Source: Myxococcota bacterium (GTDB lineage Bacteria; Myxococcota_A; Bradymonadia; UBA7976; UBA1532). From it: a stretch of 64,000 nt of DNA. Positions 1 to 10,800 of the stretch are shown here, piece by piece. Location of the stretch: contig JAKLJY010000002.1 in the NCBI GenBank assembly GCA_023150895.1, forward strand, positions 93,108 to 157,107. Direction: 5' to 3'. The notes under the pieces are model-generated. The model worked only from the letters and a program-made list of their open reading frames with translations, was not told the origin of the DNA and ran no database searches. Made by a program: the position numbers and the translations under genes. Within the stretch, counting starts at the first letter, position 1; each line of letters begins with the position of its first letter.

Positions 1-228
1 GCTGGCCTCGCCCTCGTGTGGATTGGCACCGACGACGCCCTCGCGCTCGCCCTGCTGACCCCCGACGGCACGGCCATCTCTGCCCCCCCGGCGGTGCTGG
101 GCGGCCGCGCCGACCGAACCCGCAGTCCGGCGCTCGCCTACTCTGCGGGCCGCCTCCTGCTGGCCTTCGCAGACACCCGCGATGGCCCCGCCAGCGCTCT
201 GTACCTTCGCCGAATCACCCTGCCCTGA
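1..228 (+). CDS. C-terminal end of an unidentified protein (partial)
   Basis: The reading frame is open from the first base of the window and stops with TGA at 226-228, so only the last 75 residues are present. The fragment contains short segments such as ALALLTPDGTAI and PALAYSAGRLLLAFADTR. These look like the repeated strands of a beta-propeller or a secreted repeat protein, but that is only an impression. No domain can be named. A GTG at 16 is in frame but is probably internal. Confidence 0.5.
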   Translation, partial: AGLALVWIGTDDALALALLTPDGTAISAPPAVLGGRADRTRSPALAYSAGRLLLAFADTRDGPASALYLRRITLP

Positions 229-369
229 AGACACCCGCTGGTTTTTCCCGATGAATGGGGGCACCTTCCCCCGCGTCGGAGGGAGCGGGCCCCGGTCATC
301 CGGGCTGCCCTTCCGTGCGTCGGCTCAACCGTTGTCGTTTCGATTCATGACCAGAGGAGGCGAGAAGTG

Positions 370-843
370 ATGAAGTCCGTATTCGTTCCGTCGCTGCTGC
401 TCGGCGCGATCTGCCTGGCAGGCCCCGCGTTCGCCGGAGACAAGGCCGAGAAGGCCGAAGCCAAGGCCGAGAAGGCCGAAGCCAAGGCCGAGAAGGCCGA
501 AGCCAAGGGCAACAAGGGCAAGGGCGGCGTCTGCAAGGAAGACCGCGAGAAGCTCTGCACCGGGAAGGGTGACAAGCAGTCGGTCCGCGAGTGCCTGATC
601 GCCAACAAGGACAAGCTCTCCCCGGCCTGCAAGGAGCGCATGGAGCGCAGCCACGGCATGGTCAACGACTGCCGCGACGACACCAAGAAGCACTGTGCGG
701 ACGTGAAGCCCGGCAAGGGCCGCGTCCTCGAGTGCCTCAGCAGCCACCAGGCGGACCTCTCGGCCGCCTGCAAGCCGCACGTCGAGCGCGCCGCCGCCCG
801 CGTCAAGGCCGCCAAGGAAAAGGCCGGCGCCGGCAAGCCCTGA
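370..843 (+). CDS. Secreted cysteine-rich repeat protein (GLG1/Cys-rich Golgi-type repeats)
   Basis: 157-residue protein with a signal peptide (ending about AFA-GDK). A Lys/Glu/Ala low-complexity linker follows, made of three copies of AEKAEAK. The rest has two Cys-rich units of the form C-x-DDTKKHC...VLECLSSH...L..AC. This spacing matches the cysteine-rich repeat first described in the Golgi protein GLG1 and also found in many proteobacterial secreted proteins. AGGAGG at 355-360 serves the ATG at 370; the GTG at 367 is an equally spaced alternative. Likely periplasmic or extracellular; its function is unknown. It stands alone and converges on the next gene. Confidence 0.8.
   Translation: MKSVFVPSLLLGAICLAGPAFAGDKAEKAEAKAEKAEAKAEKAEAKGNKGKGGVCKEDREKLCTGKGDKQSVRECLIANKDKLSPACKERMERSHGMVNDCRDDTKKHCADVKPGKGRVLECLSSHQADLSAACKPHVERAAARVKAAKEKAGAGKP
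445..507 (+). repeat. Three perfect 21-bp tandem repeats coding AEKAEAK
   Basis: Units at 445-465, 466-486 and 487-507 are identical at DNA level, which suggests recent expansion by slippage. They encode the charged linker just after the signal peptide of the Cys-rich repeat protein. Confidence 0.9.
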
Positions 844-849
844 GCGGGC

Positions 850-865
850 CCCGAGCGGTCTCGGG
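850..865. terminator. Short hairpin between convergent genes
   Basis: CCCGAG-cggt-CTCGGG forms a 6-bp stem with a 4-base loop between the stops of two convergent genes. There is no T-run, so it is only a plausible bidirectional terminator. Confidence 0.4.
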
Positions 866-894
866 CCGGTCCCGCCCGGGCAGGTACCCGGATC

Positions 895-3672
895 TCAGCC
901 CCGGCGACGCCGCCGGACGCGCAGCAGACCGAGACCGGCCAGCAACACCCACCCGGGCTGCGCCCCGCCGTTGACCCGGCAGGCGCAGTCGGCCACCGCG
1001 TCGACGGGCTGGGCGTCCTCGCCGGCGGCCCCGCCGTCGGCGCCCGGATCCGTCACCGGGCCACCGGTGCCGCCGCCCGGCACGTCGGCGCCGACGGGCT
1101 CCGCGTCCCGCGACGGCCCCGCATCGGGCGTGCCGCCGTCGCTCTCGGGCGCGGGCAGCTCGTCGACCCACCCGGCCGCGCACTGAACGCTGCCGTCGGG
1201 CGCGACCTCGCAGGTCTCGCCCGGCGGGCAGGTGACATTCAGGCAGGGATCGACGAGGCAGACCCCGTCGACACACCGCCGGTTCTGGCTGCAGACGACG
1301 TCCGCACACGGATCGGCCGAGCAGGCGCCCCCCTGACAGAGCGTGCCATCGGGACAGACGACCCCGGTGCACGCGTCGGCGATGCACTCGCCCTCGAGGC
1401 AGCGCTCGCCGAGGGGACAGCTCACGGCGGCGCAGCTCTGGACGCAGCGTCCGCCGACGCAGAACGTCTCCGCGTCGCAGTTCACGCCGGCGCAGGGGTC
1501 CGGCTCGCAGCCGGCCTCGCCACAGCGCTGGCCCTCGGGACAGCCCCAGCCGGTGCAGTCGTCGGGCACGCACTGCCCGCCGACGCAGGCGAAAGCCGCC
1601 TCGCACTGCACACCCGCACACGGGTCGACACAAAGACCCTCGCCCTCGCAGACGAGCCCCTCGTCGCACGTCGTGACCTCGCAGATGGCCGCGCAGTACC
1701 CGTCGACGCACGTGAAGCCGCCGGGGCACTCGTTTTGCTGGCAAGCGTCCTGGCACCGGCCGCTGCGGCAGATCTGGCCCTCTTCGCAGGGCGCGTCGTC
1801 GTCGGCGACGCCGTCGCAGTCGTCGTCGACGCCGTTGCAGGCCTCGGCGGGCGTCGCACCGCAGGCGCCGCACGCATTGCGGAGGTCCTCGTCGATCCGC
1901 CCGTCGCAGTCGTTGTCGAGGCCGTCGCAGATCTCCTCCCCCGCGGCGTTGTCCGGGTTGCAGGACGGGTCATTGCCGTCGATGCAGATGGCCGTCCCGC
2001 GGGCGCAGATGCCAGGCAACCCGGTCGCGCAGGCGACGCCGTCGCCGACGGCGCCGTTGTCGACGAAGCCGTCGCAGTCGTTGTCGAGGCCGTCGCAGAG
2101 CTCCGGTCCGGCCTGCTGGTCGCCCGCGCAGAAGACCTCGCCGCCCTGGCACACCTCATGGCCCTGACCACAGATGCCGAGCTCGCCCGTCTGGCAGGGC
2201 GCGCCGTCGACGTCCTCGTCGACCTGCCCGTCGCAGTCGTTGTCGGCCCCGTCACAAATTTCGGCGAAGGGCGTGCAGGGGGGGCACGCGTCGCCGAAGC
2301 CGTCCCCGTCGGCGTCGGCCTGATCGGGGTTGGCGGCGCGCGGGCAGTTGTCGCAGAGGTCGCCGAGGCCGTCGCCGTCGGAATCGGTCTGATCGGCGGC
2401 GGGAATGTTGGGGCAGTTGTCGTCGGCGTCGCAGACGTTGTCGTGGTCGCTGTCGACGCAGCCGCCACCCACCGAGCGCTCCAGCACGAGCAGCGCATAA
2501 GCCTGAGACGCGAACTGGTCCCAGGTGCTGTTGCCCGGCGGCGGCACGAAGTACCCGTTGCCGTCCTGCTGGGTCATGATCGTGTACGCGTAGTCGTAGT
2601 ACCAGCGGGCGGGCTCCCAACGGTCCTGGTAGTAACCGGCGCCCTCGGGCCCGAGCGAGGGCACGCGGGGATCGGTGTTCGGATCGCGGTGGACCTGCCG
2701 GTTGCCGTTGGCGGGGCCGTCCCCCGGGGCGAGCATGCCGAGATTCGACGTGCCGAGGTTGCCGCCCGCGGGCTGAATGCCCGAGTCCTCGATGAAGGTG
2801 TACGCCTTGGCCGAGGACCACATGTAGTAGTGATAACTGTGCGACCACCCACCATTGGCGGGGCCGGTGGTGGTGTAGCTGTAGCGGTTGTAGAGCCAGC
2901 GCAGGTACCCCTGGACGCTGGGATCGTTGACGTCGGCGCCGCCGATGATCTGGCCCCACAGGCCCGAGGCCGTCTGCTGGAAGCTGTTCTCGCTGCCGGC
3001 GTTGTACCCGTGGCCCCGCTCGTCGGGGTGCAGGCCGCTGGAGGTGCCGTTGCCTGCGTAACCCTGCCGCGTGCGGGCGGCGGCGGCGTCGAGCGAGGCG
3101 AGGCGACCGGCATCGGAGAAGGCGGGATCGGCGAAGACGCCGCGCGCGGCCGCGACGCCGGCCATGACCAGCTGCGTCGTCGAGGAGTCGCGGCAGGAGC
3201 CGTCGTGGTAGCACCAGTACCCGTGGCCGCCCTGGTTGTTCACGATGCGGTCGAACGTCGACGCGATGGACTGCAGGGCCTGCGCCTGCATCGGTCCCCC
3301 GGAGCGGAGATACACCGACATCGCCATGAGGTCGGCGCCGTCGCGGTACGCGTAGAAACCGGCGCCATTCGACCGGTTGATGATGAACGTCATCACCTGG
3401 TCGAGTCGGTTGCGATCCACCGCGTTGGCGTTGGCGTACCCGATGGGGGCGGCGTTGGGATCGGCGCTCTGTCGCTTTTCGAGGAGGGCGATGGCGGCCA
3501 GGCCGGCGGCGTCCCCCGCCGCGCTGCCGTTGGCGAAGGCGCCGCTCCGGTCGAGCCAGTCGATGCCGCGGTCGATGGACGCCGCGACGTCCCGGCTGAA
3601 GTTCGTCTCGATGGCGTGGGCCGAGCCGACGGACAGCGTCAGACAAACCGCTGCGGCACTGATCCTGCGCAT
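895..3672 (-). CDS. Large secreted MopE-like protein with thrombospondin-3-type and Cys-rich repeats and a MYXO-CTERM-like tail
   Basis: 925 residues. A signal peptide ends about AHA-IE. Residues ~30-405 form an alpha-rich domain with repeating AIALLEK/LRSGG-like helices, reminiscent of prenyltransferase/squalene-cyclase-type repeats. Next come calcium-binding thrombospondin type-3 repeats ([23 protein letters not shown]), then at least four CDGxDNDCDGxxDED units as in MopE-like proteins. Eight or so Cys-rich units (CAGVxC...CVGGxCV) follow. The C-terminus has a Cys-containing motif (CACR), a hydrophobic stretch ([11 protein letters not shown]) and RVRRRRRG, like the MYXO-CTERM sorting tail. 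GGGAGGTG precedes the ATG at 3672. Probably cell-surface and calcium-stabilised, possibly adhesive; no catalytic role is visible. Confidence 0.85.
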   Translation of the reverse strand: MRRISAAAVCLTLSVGSAHAIETNFSRDVAASIDRGIDWLDRSGAFANGSAAGDAAGLAAIALLEKRQSADPNAAPIGYANANAVDRNRLDQVMTFIINRSNGAGFYAYRDGADLMAMSVYLRSGGPMQAQALQSIASTFDRIVNNQGGHGYWCYHDGSCRDSSTTQLVMAGVAAARGVFADPAFSDAGRLASLDAAAARTRQGYAGNGTSSGLHPDERGHGYNAGSENSFQQTASGLWGQIIGGADVNDPSVQGYLRWLYNRYSYTTTGPANGGWSHSYHYYMWSSAKAYTFIEDSGIQPAGGNLGTSNLGMLAPGDGPANGNRQVHRDPNTDPRVPSLGPEGAGYYQDRWEPARWYYDYAYTIMTQQDGNGYFVPPPGNSTWDQFASQAYALLVLERSVGGGCVDSDHDNVCDADDNCPNIPAADQTDSDGDGLGDLCDNCPRAANPDQADADGDGFGDACPPCTPFAEICDGADNDCDGQVDEDVDGAPCQTGELGICGQGHEVCQGGEVFCAGDQQAGPELCDGLDNDCDGFVDNGAVGDGVACATGLPGICARGTAICIDGNDPSCNPDNAAGEEICDGLDNDCDGRIDEDLRNACGACGATPAEACNGVDDDCDGVADDDAPCEEGQICRSGRCQDACQQNECPGGFTCVDGYCAAICEVTTCDEGLVCEGEGLCVDPCAGVQCEAAFACVGGQCVPDDCTGWGCPEGQRCGEAGCEPDPCAGVNCDAETFCVGGRCVQSCAAVSCPLGERCLEGECIADACTGVVCPDGTLCQGGACSADPCADVVCSQNRRCVDGVCLVDPCLNVTCPPGETCEVAPDGSVQCAAGWVDELPAPESDGGTPDAGPSRDAEPVGADVPGGGTGGPVTDPGADGGAAGEDAQPVDAVADCACRVNGGAQPGWVLLAGLGLLRVRRRRRG

Positions 3673-3766
3673 GAATGCACCTCCCGAACGAGCGATGCAC
3701 CATGATGCGGGTTGCGGCGGGCCGCGTCGAGCGATTCGGCAGGCCGCAGTGGATTCGGACGGCGCG

Positions 3767-5821
3767 TCAGAGCTTGAACAGCGACCAGAGCGGCGCGTGA
3801 TCGTCCGTGAAGGGTCGCGCGAGCGGAGGATCGCTCAGGGGCACCGACCCCTCGAGCAAAGCGGCGTCGAAGGCCTCCGCCGACGCCGCCAGCAGGACCC
3901 AGCGCGAGGCGAACTGCATCCAGTTCTCGCCCGCCGAATCGGAGACCAGACGGGCGGCCCACCGCCCGGCCGCCGCCTCGGCAGCCAACACCGGTTCGAG
4001 CCCGACGAAGCGATTGGAGATGTGAACGGCGAGCACGCCGCCCGGCGCGAGGTGCCGGCGATAGACCTCGAAGGCCTCCCGCGTGAGCAGGTGGGTGGGG
4101 ATGGCGTCGCTCGAGAACGCATCGAGCAGGAGCACGTCGAACCCCTGCGGCGCCTCGGCGGCGAGGAGCGCGCGCCCGTCGCCGATGGCCACCGTCACCT
4201 CGGCGCGGGCCTCGGGCAGCGCGAAGAACCAGGTGCGCGCGATCCGCTCCATCTCCGGGTCGATCTCGTAGAAGCGGATCCGGTCGCCCGCCCGTGCCCA
4301 GTCGGCCAGCGAGCCCGCCCCCAGCCCGAGGACCCCGATGGAGACCGGGCCGCGAGCCTGGGCGGCCGCCAGCGCTCGCCCCGCCCCGCTCGTCGGCATG
4401 TAGTAGGTCGCCGGCTCGTGCCGGTGCGCCGGCGAGGTCCGCTGCGCGCCATGGCGGATCGTACCGTGAATCAGGCTGCGGATGCCCTCGCCCCCCACCG
4501 TCAGCTCGGAGACGCGGATGACGCCGTAAGGGCTGCGCACGCGCACGAGGGACTTCGCGCGGACGTTGAGGTCGATCGCGACGGCCACGCAGGCGTACAG
4601 GCCGAAGAAAAGTGCCAGAAACGCGCCGAAGACCCGATCCACGCGGAAATCCGACGGCGGATCGGCGCGCCATGCGGCCCACACCGCCGCCGCCGTGCCG
4701 AGGACGAGGAGCGGGAGTTCGTGCGGCCCGTCGAACACGACCGGCGCGACCGCACCGACGAACAGGCCACCGAGCGCCCCGCCGAACGCGATGGCCAGGA
4801 AGAAGGCCGTCAGGCCGTCCTCGGCGGGGCGGATGCGGGCGAGCTCGCCGTGGCAGGTCATGCAGGCCCAGAACAGCGAGAGGCAGACCATGCCGACCAG
4901 GGGGATCAGGTCGCCGTGGACGACCGCGTTCGTCTGTGACACCGCCATGAGGGCCAACGCCCACGGGAGGAGCCCGACGAACAGGTGGCGTCGATACCAG
5001 CGCGGATGGTCGAAGGCGAGGATGAGCGTGACGAGGTAGAGGGCGAGCGGCACCACCCAGAGGAGGGGCATCGGCGCGATGTTCGTGCTGAGGTGGTGCG
5101 TGACCGCCAGAAAGAGCCCCGACGGGACGGCGCTCAGCACAATCCAGCGACCCCAGGGCCGGCGGACGGCCGCATCGCCGGTGGACGGCACCCGCCCCGC
5201 GGCCGGCGCGACGTCGAACCGCAAGAGGACGGCCAGCAGCACCGCATAGACACCGAACGCCAGGCCCCACGCCCGGAGCTGCTCGCTCAGGGTGAGCGCG
5301 GGCTCCACCCACACCGGGTAGGCCAGCAGCGCCACGAGGCTCGCCGCGTTGGAGAGCGCGTAGAGCCGGTACGGCGTGCCGCCCAGGATGCGGGCCACGT
5401 TCGGGCCCGTGCTCGACAGAACCAGAAACGGCAGGCCGATCGTGCCGAGGACCGTCGCGACCACGGGAATGACCGGCGAGTCACCGGGCGCGCCGACACC
5501 GACGGCGAGCTCCGGGACGAGCAGGCTTCCCGCGGCCACGGCCAGCACACCGGCTTGGACGGCACGGCGGGGCGCCGGGGCCAGCCGCCGCAGCCCGTGC
5601 GCCGCGGCGTACCCCGCCAGCAGCAACCACTGGAAACACAGGACGCAGGCCGTCCACACCGTCGCCGTGCCGCCGAACCGCGGGAGCAATCGTCGCGCGA
5701 CGAGGGGCTCCGCGAGGAAGAGCAGAAACGCCCCGAGCCCCACCGCCGCTGCGGCCAGGCCGACCCGCCCCGCGGCGCCGGCCGCCGTCGGCGCGGTGTT
5801 CGTCGATGACGAGGTCCCCAT
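3767..5821 (-). CDS. Membrane-fused spermidine synthase-like protein
   Basis: 684 residues from the chosen ATG at 5821. The frame stays open upstream to 6169, but that extension is Pro-rich and overlaps the divergent lipoprotein gene, so I rejected it. The N-terminal ~400 residues contain about ten to twelve hydrophobic segments of MFS-like character. The C-terminal ~260 residues are a spermidine-synthase-type Rossmann domain, with [11 protein letters not shown] (nucleotide-binding loop), FYEIDP (acidic residue after strand 2), IGDGRA and [12 protein letters not shown]. Family knowledge: such fused proteins are common in Proteobacteria and Myxococcota, and true aminopropyltransferase activity is mostly untested. 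An agmatinase gene lies 6.6 kb away, but linkage to polyamine metabolism is only a suggestion. Confidence 0.85.
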   Translation of the reverse strand: MGTSSSTNTAPTAAGAAGRVGLAAAAVGLGAFLLFLAEPLVARRLLPRFGGTATVWTACVLCFQWLLLAGYAAAHGLRRLAPAPRRAVQAGVLAVAAGSLLVPELAVGVGAPGDSPVIPVVATVLGTIGLPFLVLSSTGPNVARILGGTPYRLYALSNAASLVALLAYPVWVEPALTLSEQLRAWGLAFGVYAVLLAVLLRFDVAPAAGRVPSTGDAAVRRPWGRWIVLSAVPSGLFLAVTHHLSTNIAPMPLLWVVPLALYLVTLILAFDHPRWYRRHLFVGLLPWALALMAVSQTNAVVHGDLIPLVGMVCLSLFWACMTCHGELARIRPAEDGLTAFFLAIAFGGALGGLFVGAVAPVVFDGPHELPLLVLGTAAAVWAAWRADPPSDFRVDRVFGAFLALFFGLYACVAVAIDLNVRAKSLVRVRSPYGVIRVSELTVGGEGIRSLIHGTIRHGAQRTSPAHRHEPATYYMPTSGAGRALAAAQARGPVSIGVLGLGAGSLADWARAGDRIRFYEIDPEMERIARTWFFALPEARAEVTVAIGDGRALLAAEAPQGFDVLLLDAFSSDAIPTHLLTREAFEVYRRHLAPGGVLAVHISNRFVGLEPVLAAEAAAGRWAARLVSDSAGENWMQFASRWVLLAASAEAFDAALLEGSVPLSDPPLARPFTDDHAPLWSLFKL

Positions 5822-5918
5822 GCCGGCATCAAGGCACAGGGACGCGACGCCGTCCAGGTTGACCGCCGTCGGCGTCCCCGCACACACTGCAGGCCACCTC
5901 GACCGCCCCGGATTCGCC

Positions 5919-7076
5919 ATGCGCCCCGATTGTCCGTTCCCCGCCCCGACCGCCCGAGCCCTCCCCGCCCCCAGCCGGGCCGTGATGTCCGCCCTGTGCG
6001 CGCTGAGCCTCGCGGCGGCCTGCGGCGGAGAGAGCGACGCGGCGACCGACGGCGGCGCGGGCGGCGCGGGCGGCGGTGCGGAAAGCGGCGGCGGGTCGAC
6101 GGGCGGCACCACCGGCGGCACGCCGAGCGCGGCCATCGCCCCCATCGACCCGGAGACGACGCCCACCACGCCCGCCCACGCGGCGGCCTACGACCTCATG
6201 GTCGACCTCGCCTCCGACGCGGCGTTCGACGTGCCGTCCCTCGGTGATCCGGTGCTGTTCGCCGGCTCCCCGGCGTCGGAGCCGTCGGCGCCGCGTGTCC
6301 TCGCGAGCCTCTACTTCGAGTCGGGCGATCTCGACGCCGACGTGCAGGGGGTCCGCGACGCCCGTCAGGGCATCGAACCCGACCCCGAGCGCGGCAAGGC
6401 GATCGGGCAGCGGTTCGTGCAGAGCCTCACCCTCGGGGCCGCCTCGGAGGGGCCGGCAGACGCCCGCGGCGGTGCGCACTTCATGGGCTGGCGCGCCGTC
6501 AGGGCGCTCGACGGCTACCTGCTGCTGCGCGCGTTCGACGGCTTCGGCGAGCGCTCCGGCGCGGGGTTCGATCGGGCCGTCGGCCTGCTCTTCGACGCCG
6601 ACGGGGCACCGCACGGCCTCGGTCGCCGGTTCGCCGAGGCCGACGCCGCCTGTGGGACCGACGCGCTCGGCGAGATCTCCGCGGCGCTCCGCGAGGTCCG
6701 GGACGCTTTCGCGGCCGCCCTCGAAGAGAAGGGCGAGTACGATCCCCTCGACCGCAAGGTCATCGGGATCGGGGACAGCCCGGAGTACGACGCGTTTCTG
6801 CTGCGCGTCGACACGCTGCTCCATCAGGGCCTCGCGCTGGCCTTCCTGGCCGGTCTGAGGGCGGATGAGACCACCCCCCTGGCGCAGGCGCAGGCGCTGT
6901 CGACCTACGAGATCCTGTCCCCCAAGGTCTTCGCGCAGAACCCCGACGGCGACGCATACATCGGTCAGCAGCTCGATCAGTCCCTGGCGAGCGAGATCGA
7001 CCTCGCCGGCATGGACGACGAGCCGGGGGTGCGCGGGCTCATCGGGGCCGCGTTCGGGGTCGTCTGTGCGCCCTGA
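5919..7076 (+). CDS. Unidentified lipoprotein, acidic alpha-helical
   Basis: 385 residues from ATG 5919, or 363 from ATG 5985. The N-terminus ends in a hydrophobic run and lipobox (SLAAAC-GG), followed by a Gly/Asp/Thr-rich linker typical of myxobacterial lipoproteins. The mature part (about residues 70-385) is alpha-helical in appearance (for example ALGEISAALREVRDAF, LALAFLAGLRADE) and has single Cys residues near the middle and end. I recognise no domain. It overlaps the next lipoprotein gene by 11 bp, so the two are probably co-translated. It is divergent from the spermidine-synthase-like gene, with about 100 bp between them for two promoters. Confidence 0.75.
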   Translation: MRPDCPFPAPTARALPAPSRAVMSALCALSLAAACGGESDAATDGGAGGAGGGAESGGGSTGGTTGGTPSAAIAPIDPETTPTTPAHAAAYDLMVDLASDAAFDVPSLGDPVLFAGSPASEPSAPRVLASLYFESGDLDADVQGVRDARQGIEPDPERGKAIGQRFVQSLTLGAASEGPADARGGAHFMGWRAVRALDGYLLLRAFDGFGERSGAGFDRAVGLLFDADGAPHGLGRRFAEADAACGTDALGEISAALREVRDAFAAALEEKGEYDPLDRKVIGIGDSPEYDAFLLRVDTLLHQGLALAFLAGLRADETTPLAQAQALSTYEILSPKVFAQNPDGDAYIGQQLDQSLASEIDLAGMDDEPGVRGLIGAAFGVVCAP

Positions 7077-7734
7077 TCGCCTCGGTGTCGCGCTGCTCGC
7101 GTGGGTCTGCCTCGCCGGCTGCGGCGCCCGACCGGTCCCCGACCGGCCCCCACCGGCGCCGCCCCCGCTGGAGGCCACGCCTGCGACCCCGGTCGAGCGT
7201 TTTCCGACGGCGGCGCTCGCCCCGACCGGGCTCCCCGGCATGGGTCCGTACCGATTGCTCGTCCTGGCCGGGCCCGAGGTCGACGAGCTCGAGGTCATCG
7301 GGCTCGCGTACGCAGCCACTTTCGCCGGCTGGCGGGTCACCCTCGCCGGGCCTGCGGGCGCCCCCCTCCGTGGGGCGCGCGGCGTCGCCCTGCCCTTCGA
7401 CAAGGCGTTCGATGCGGTCGAGGCGACGGCCTACGACGCGCTCTTCGCGCCGAGCGGTGCCCCGACGGATCCCGCGGCGAAGGCCCTCGTCGCCGCGTTC
7501 GCGAACGGGCCCGCCGAGCCCCGGGCGCTGGCCCTGACGAACGACGCGCTGGCGCGCCTGCGCGACCTGCCCGCGCTGGCGACGACACCGGCCGCCACCC
7601 CGGACGAAGGCGTCCGTCTGGACGGCGGTCGCCTCGTCGCGGCGCGGGCCGGGGACCTGCCGGCGCTCGTCCACGCGCTCGAGTCCTACGCCCGCGTGCA
7701 CTGGCCCCGCGCGGGCGCCCGCCCGCCGCGCTGA
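7066..7734 (+). CDS. DJ-1/PfpI-like lipoprotein lacking the family cysteine
   Basis: 222 residues from GTG 7066, which overlaps the upstream stop. The lipobox is LAGC at the end of a short signal peptide, followed by a Pro-rich linker. The core (about residues 55-190) follows the DJ-1/PfpI fold order: RLLVLAGPEVDELEV, an FAGWRVTLAGP strand-helix, AYDALFAPSGAP at the position of the usual DxLxxPGG, and then ALALTNDAL where family members have the nucleophilic Cys elbow. No Cys is present there. If the fold call is right, this is a non-catalytic, membrane-anchored relative. The assignment rests on motif order only. Confidence 0.6.
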   Translation: MRPDRLGVALLAWVCLAGCGARPVPDRPPPAPPPLEATPATPVERFPTAALAPTGLPGMGPYRLLVLAGPEVDELEVIGLAYAATFAGWRVTLAGPAGAPLRGARGVALPFDKAFDAVEATAYDALFAPSGAPTDPAAKALVAAFANGPAEPRALALTNDALARLRDLPALATTPAATPDEGVRLDGGRLVAARAGDLPALVHALESYARVHWPRAGARPPR

Positions 7735-7833
7735 GGTCCGCCCGGGAAACGCCTGACGGCTTCTTCTTGCGCAGGTCGCGGTCAAGTCCATCCGTCCTTG
7801 TGCCGTTCAGGCGATCGAGACGGAGGTCCGCGT

Positions 7834-10800
7834 TTGCCTCAGCCCATGACCGGCGGCCTGTTCCGCCTCGGTGAGACGCTCGGCGCGGGCGCCCGGGCCA
7901 CCGTCTATGCAGGCACCCACGCGCGGTCCGGCCGGCCCCTCGCGTTCAAGGTCGCCGCGACGCCCGACGGCAACACCGCGCTGCTCGCGGAGTACCGCGC
8001 ACTGCGCAGCGTTCGCCACCCGAACGTCGTCGGCGCGCATGCGCTCATCCGCCTCGACGACGGCCGCTGCGCGCTCGTGCTCGATCGGGTCTTCGGACAA
8101 AGCCTCGACCGCCAGACGTTTCTCCCGGAGAACGTCCGCGTCGAAGTCGCGCTCGGCCTCACCCGGGCCGTCGCCGCGCTCCACGGCCGGGGCCTCGTCC
8201 ACGGCGACATCGCGCCGGCCAACGTCATGGTCGACGTGCAACCGACGAGCGTCCGCACATGCCTGATCGATCCCGGGCTCGGCCGTGAGGCGGCGGGCGT
8301 CGATGGGACGCTCGGTTACCTCGCCCCCGAGGTCCTGCTCGGCGGCCTGCGCGGCCCGGAGGCCGACCTCTATAGCCTCGGCTGCGTGTTGTACGAGCTG
8401 ATCGAGGGGACGCCGCCCTATCTCGTCGACCGCCCGACGGAGACGCTGACCCACCAGCATCTCCACGCCGAGCCTACGCCGCCCTCGGCACCGTCGGCGG
8501 CGGTAAGACGCCTGCTCGAGAGCCTGCTCTCGAAGGAGCCCGAGGGCCGGCCGAGCACCGCCGAGCACGTCCTCGTCGAGCTGGCGCAGGCGTACGGCCG
8601 CTCCGTCGAACAGGAGCTGTCGAACCTCGGGCTCGCCCTCCTGGCGTCGACGCCCCAACCGGCACTGCAGCCCGCGTGGCGACCGCGCCTCCTCGCCTCC
8701 GTCGACACGCTGATGACCACGGGGCGTGGGGCCTTCTTCGTCATCGCGGGCGAAGAGGGCAGCGGACGCTCGTCCGTGGCGGACGACCTTCAGGTGGCGG
8801 GCGCGCTGCGCGGCGCCTGGCCGAGGCGCATCGTGGACCCGGCGGACGGGCTCTTCGCGGCGGTCACTGCGCATACCGGCGGCGGCGAAGAAGACCCCGT
8901 CCTGGCTGCCGTGCGCCGCCTGGCCCGGCGGCCGATGCCGGCCGTGCTGATCGTCGACGCGCCCCGCGAAGATCCGGGGGTGTTGTCCCGGGTGGCCGAG
9001 ATTCTGCAGACGGCCACCCGGACGATGCCCCTCGTGGCGGCGATGGTGGTCGACACGCACCGGGCGCCGGCCGCCGACGGTCCGCGGTTCGAGCTGCCGC
9101 CGCTCGACCCGGAAGCGGCCGCGCGCTTCGTGGACGAGTGGCTCCAGCCGTCGCCGGACATCCGACGGACGTTGGTCGACCTGTTCACCCAGGCCGGCGT
9201 GCGGACGCCGGCGGCGGCCCGACTCCTGCTCCGCGAAGCGCTCGGCCGGGGGCTGCTGGTCCGACGACCGGGGGCCTGGACGATCGACGGGCCCCGCCTC
9301 GCCGCGGAGGCGGCCGATCTCATCCGGCGCACCGGTGCCTGGAACGACGCCCAGATCCGCGCCCAGCCGGCCGAGCACCGCCGGGTGCTGGCGGCGATCG
9401 CCGTGCTCGGGCGACCGGTGGCCCGGGTGACCTTGCAGGGGCTGCTCGGGCTGGCACAGGTGTCGCTCGATCACGTCCTCTTGCAGCTCGAGGCGCAGGG
9501 CCTCGTGCGCGTCACGCACGACGGCCGCTCGATGGTGGCGCATCGGGGCCTCGCCGAGGCGGCGATCGACCTGTTCGGCGCCGACGCGACGGCCGAGCTT
9601 CACCGCGCCGCGGCCCGCCTCGGCGACGAGCACCTGGGGCACGAGCTGGCCGCGGCGGAGCGCACCTGGCACCGGGCGATGGCGCGCGTGGACGTCCCGC
9701 CGGAGGAGATGCTGGCGGCGGCGCGCACCTTGTCCCATGCGCAGCACCCCGCGCGCGCGCTGCGGCTGCTCGATCTGCTCGTGGGATCGGGCGCCCCGCT
9801 CCCGCCGACGCTGGTCGTGGCGGCCGCTCTCCTGCGGGCCGAAGCGCTACAGACCCAGGGCGAGCTCGAGGGCGCGCGGGCCGTTCTCGAGGGCGCGGTC
9901 GACGACGCGCCGGGAGACGCCGGACTCGACGCGGCCCTGGCGCTCTGTCATCTGCTGGTCCGCCAGGGCGAGTTCCGCGAGGCCCTCTCCCGGCTGGAAG
10001 GGCTCGGCGACCGCCCGCAGGCGTTGCTCGACCGGGCGCGGGCGCTGCTGTTCACCGGTGCGTACGATCGCGCGGATGCCCTGGCCCAGGGGCTGATCGC
10101 CGACCCGAATCTGTCGTCCGCGCTCGTCGCAGGGGCGCTGCACGTGCGAGCCACCTGCGCGTGGCACCGCGGTGATCTGCCGCTGGCCGAGCGGATGGCC
10201 GGCGAGGGGTTGGGCCGCGTCGGACCGGCCGATCATGCGGTCCGGGCCGACCTCCTCCGCAGTCTGGGCGCCGCGCGGTACTACCGCGGCAACATGAACG
10301 GCGCCCGCGAGGCCCTGCTGTCCGCGTTGGCCGAAAACCGCGCCCACGGCCGCGTCCCCGAGCTCGCCAAGACGCTGAACATCCTGGCCATGGTGCTCTA
10401 CGGGCTCGGCGACTGGCACGGCGCCGCCGGTCTCTGGGACGAGTTCCGGCTCATCTGCGCCCGACTCGGAGATCCGGTCGAGCTTGCCCATGCGCACAAC
10501 AATCTCGGGTTCCTGACGGTGCGTCTCGGGGAGCCGGAGCGGGCGGCCGCCCTGTTCCGCGCGTGCATCGATCAGGCCCGGGAGGCCGAGTACCAACGCA
10601 TCGTGCCGGTCGCGACGGCCAACCTCGGTGAGGCCCTCGCCCTCGCGGGCGACTACGATGCCGCCGATCGGCTCATGGGGGAGGCCGAGGCGTGGCTCAA
10701 CGCGGCCGACGCGCACCTCGACCTCATGGAGCTGCACCGGCGGCGCGCCGAACTCGACTTGCTGCGGGGACGCCCCGACGACGCCCTCGCGCGGGTCAGC

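Noticed and set aside
1735..3705. 656-codon plus-strand open frame
   Set aside because: Shadow of the MopE-like protein; the periodic Val/Ala pattern mirrors the Asp/Cys repeats on the other strand.
5822..6169. Upstream extension of the spermidine-synthase-like gene
   Set aside because: The extension is Pro/Ala-rich, precedes the first clear membrane helix and overlaps the signal peptide region of the divergent lipoprotein gene.
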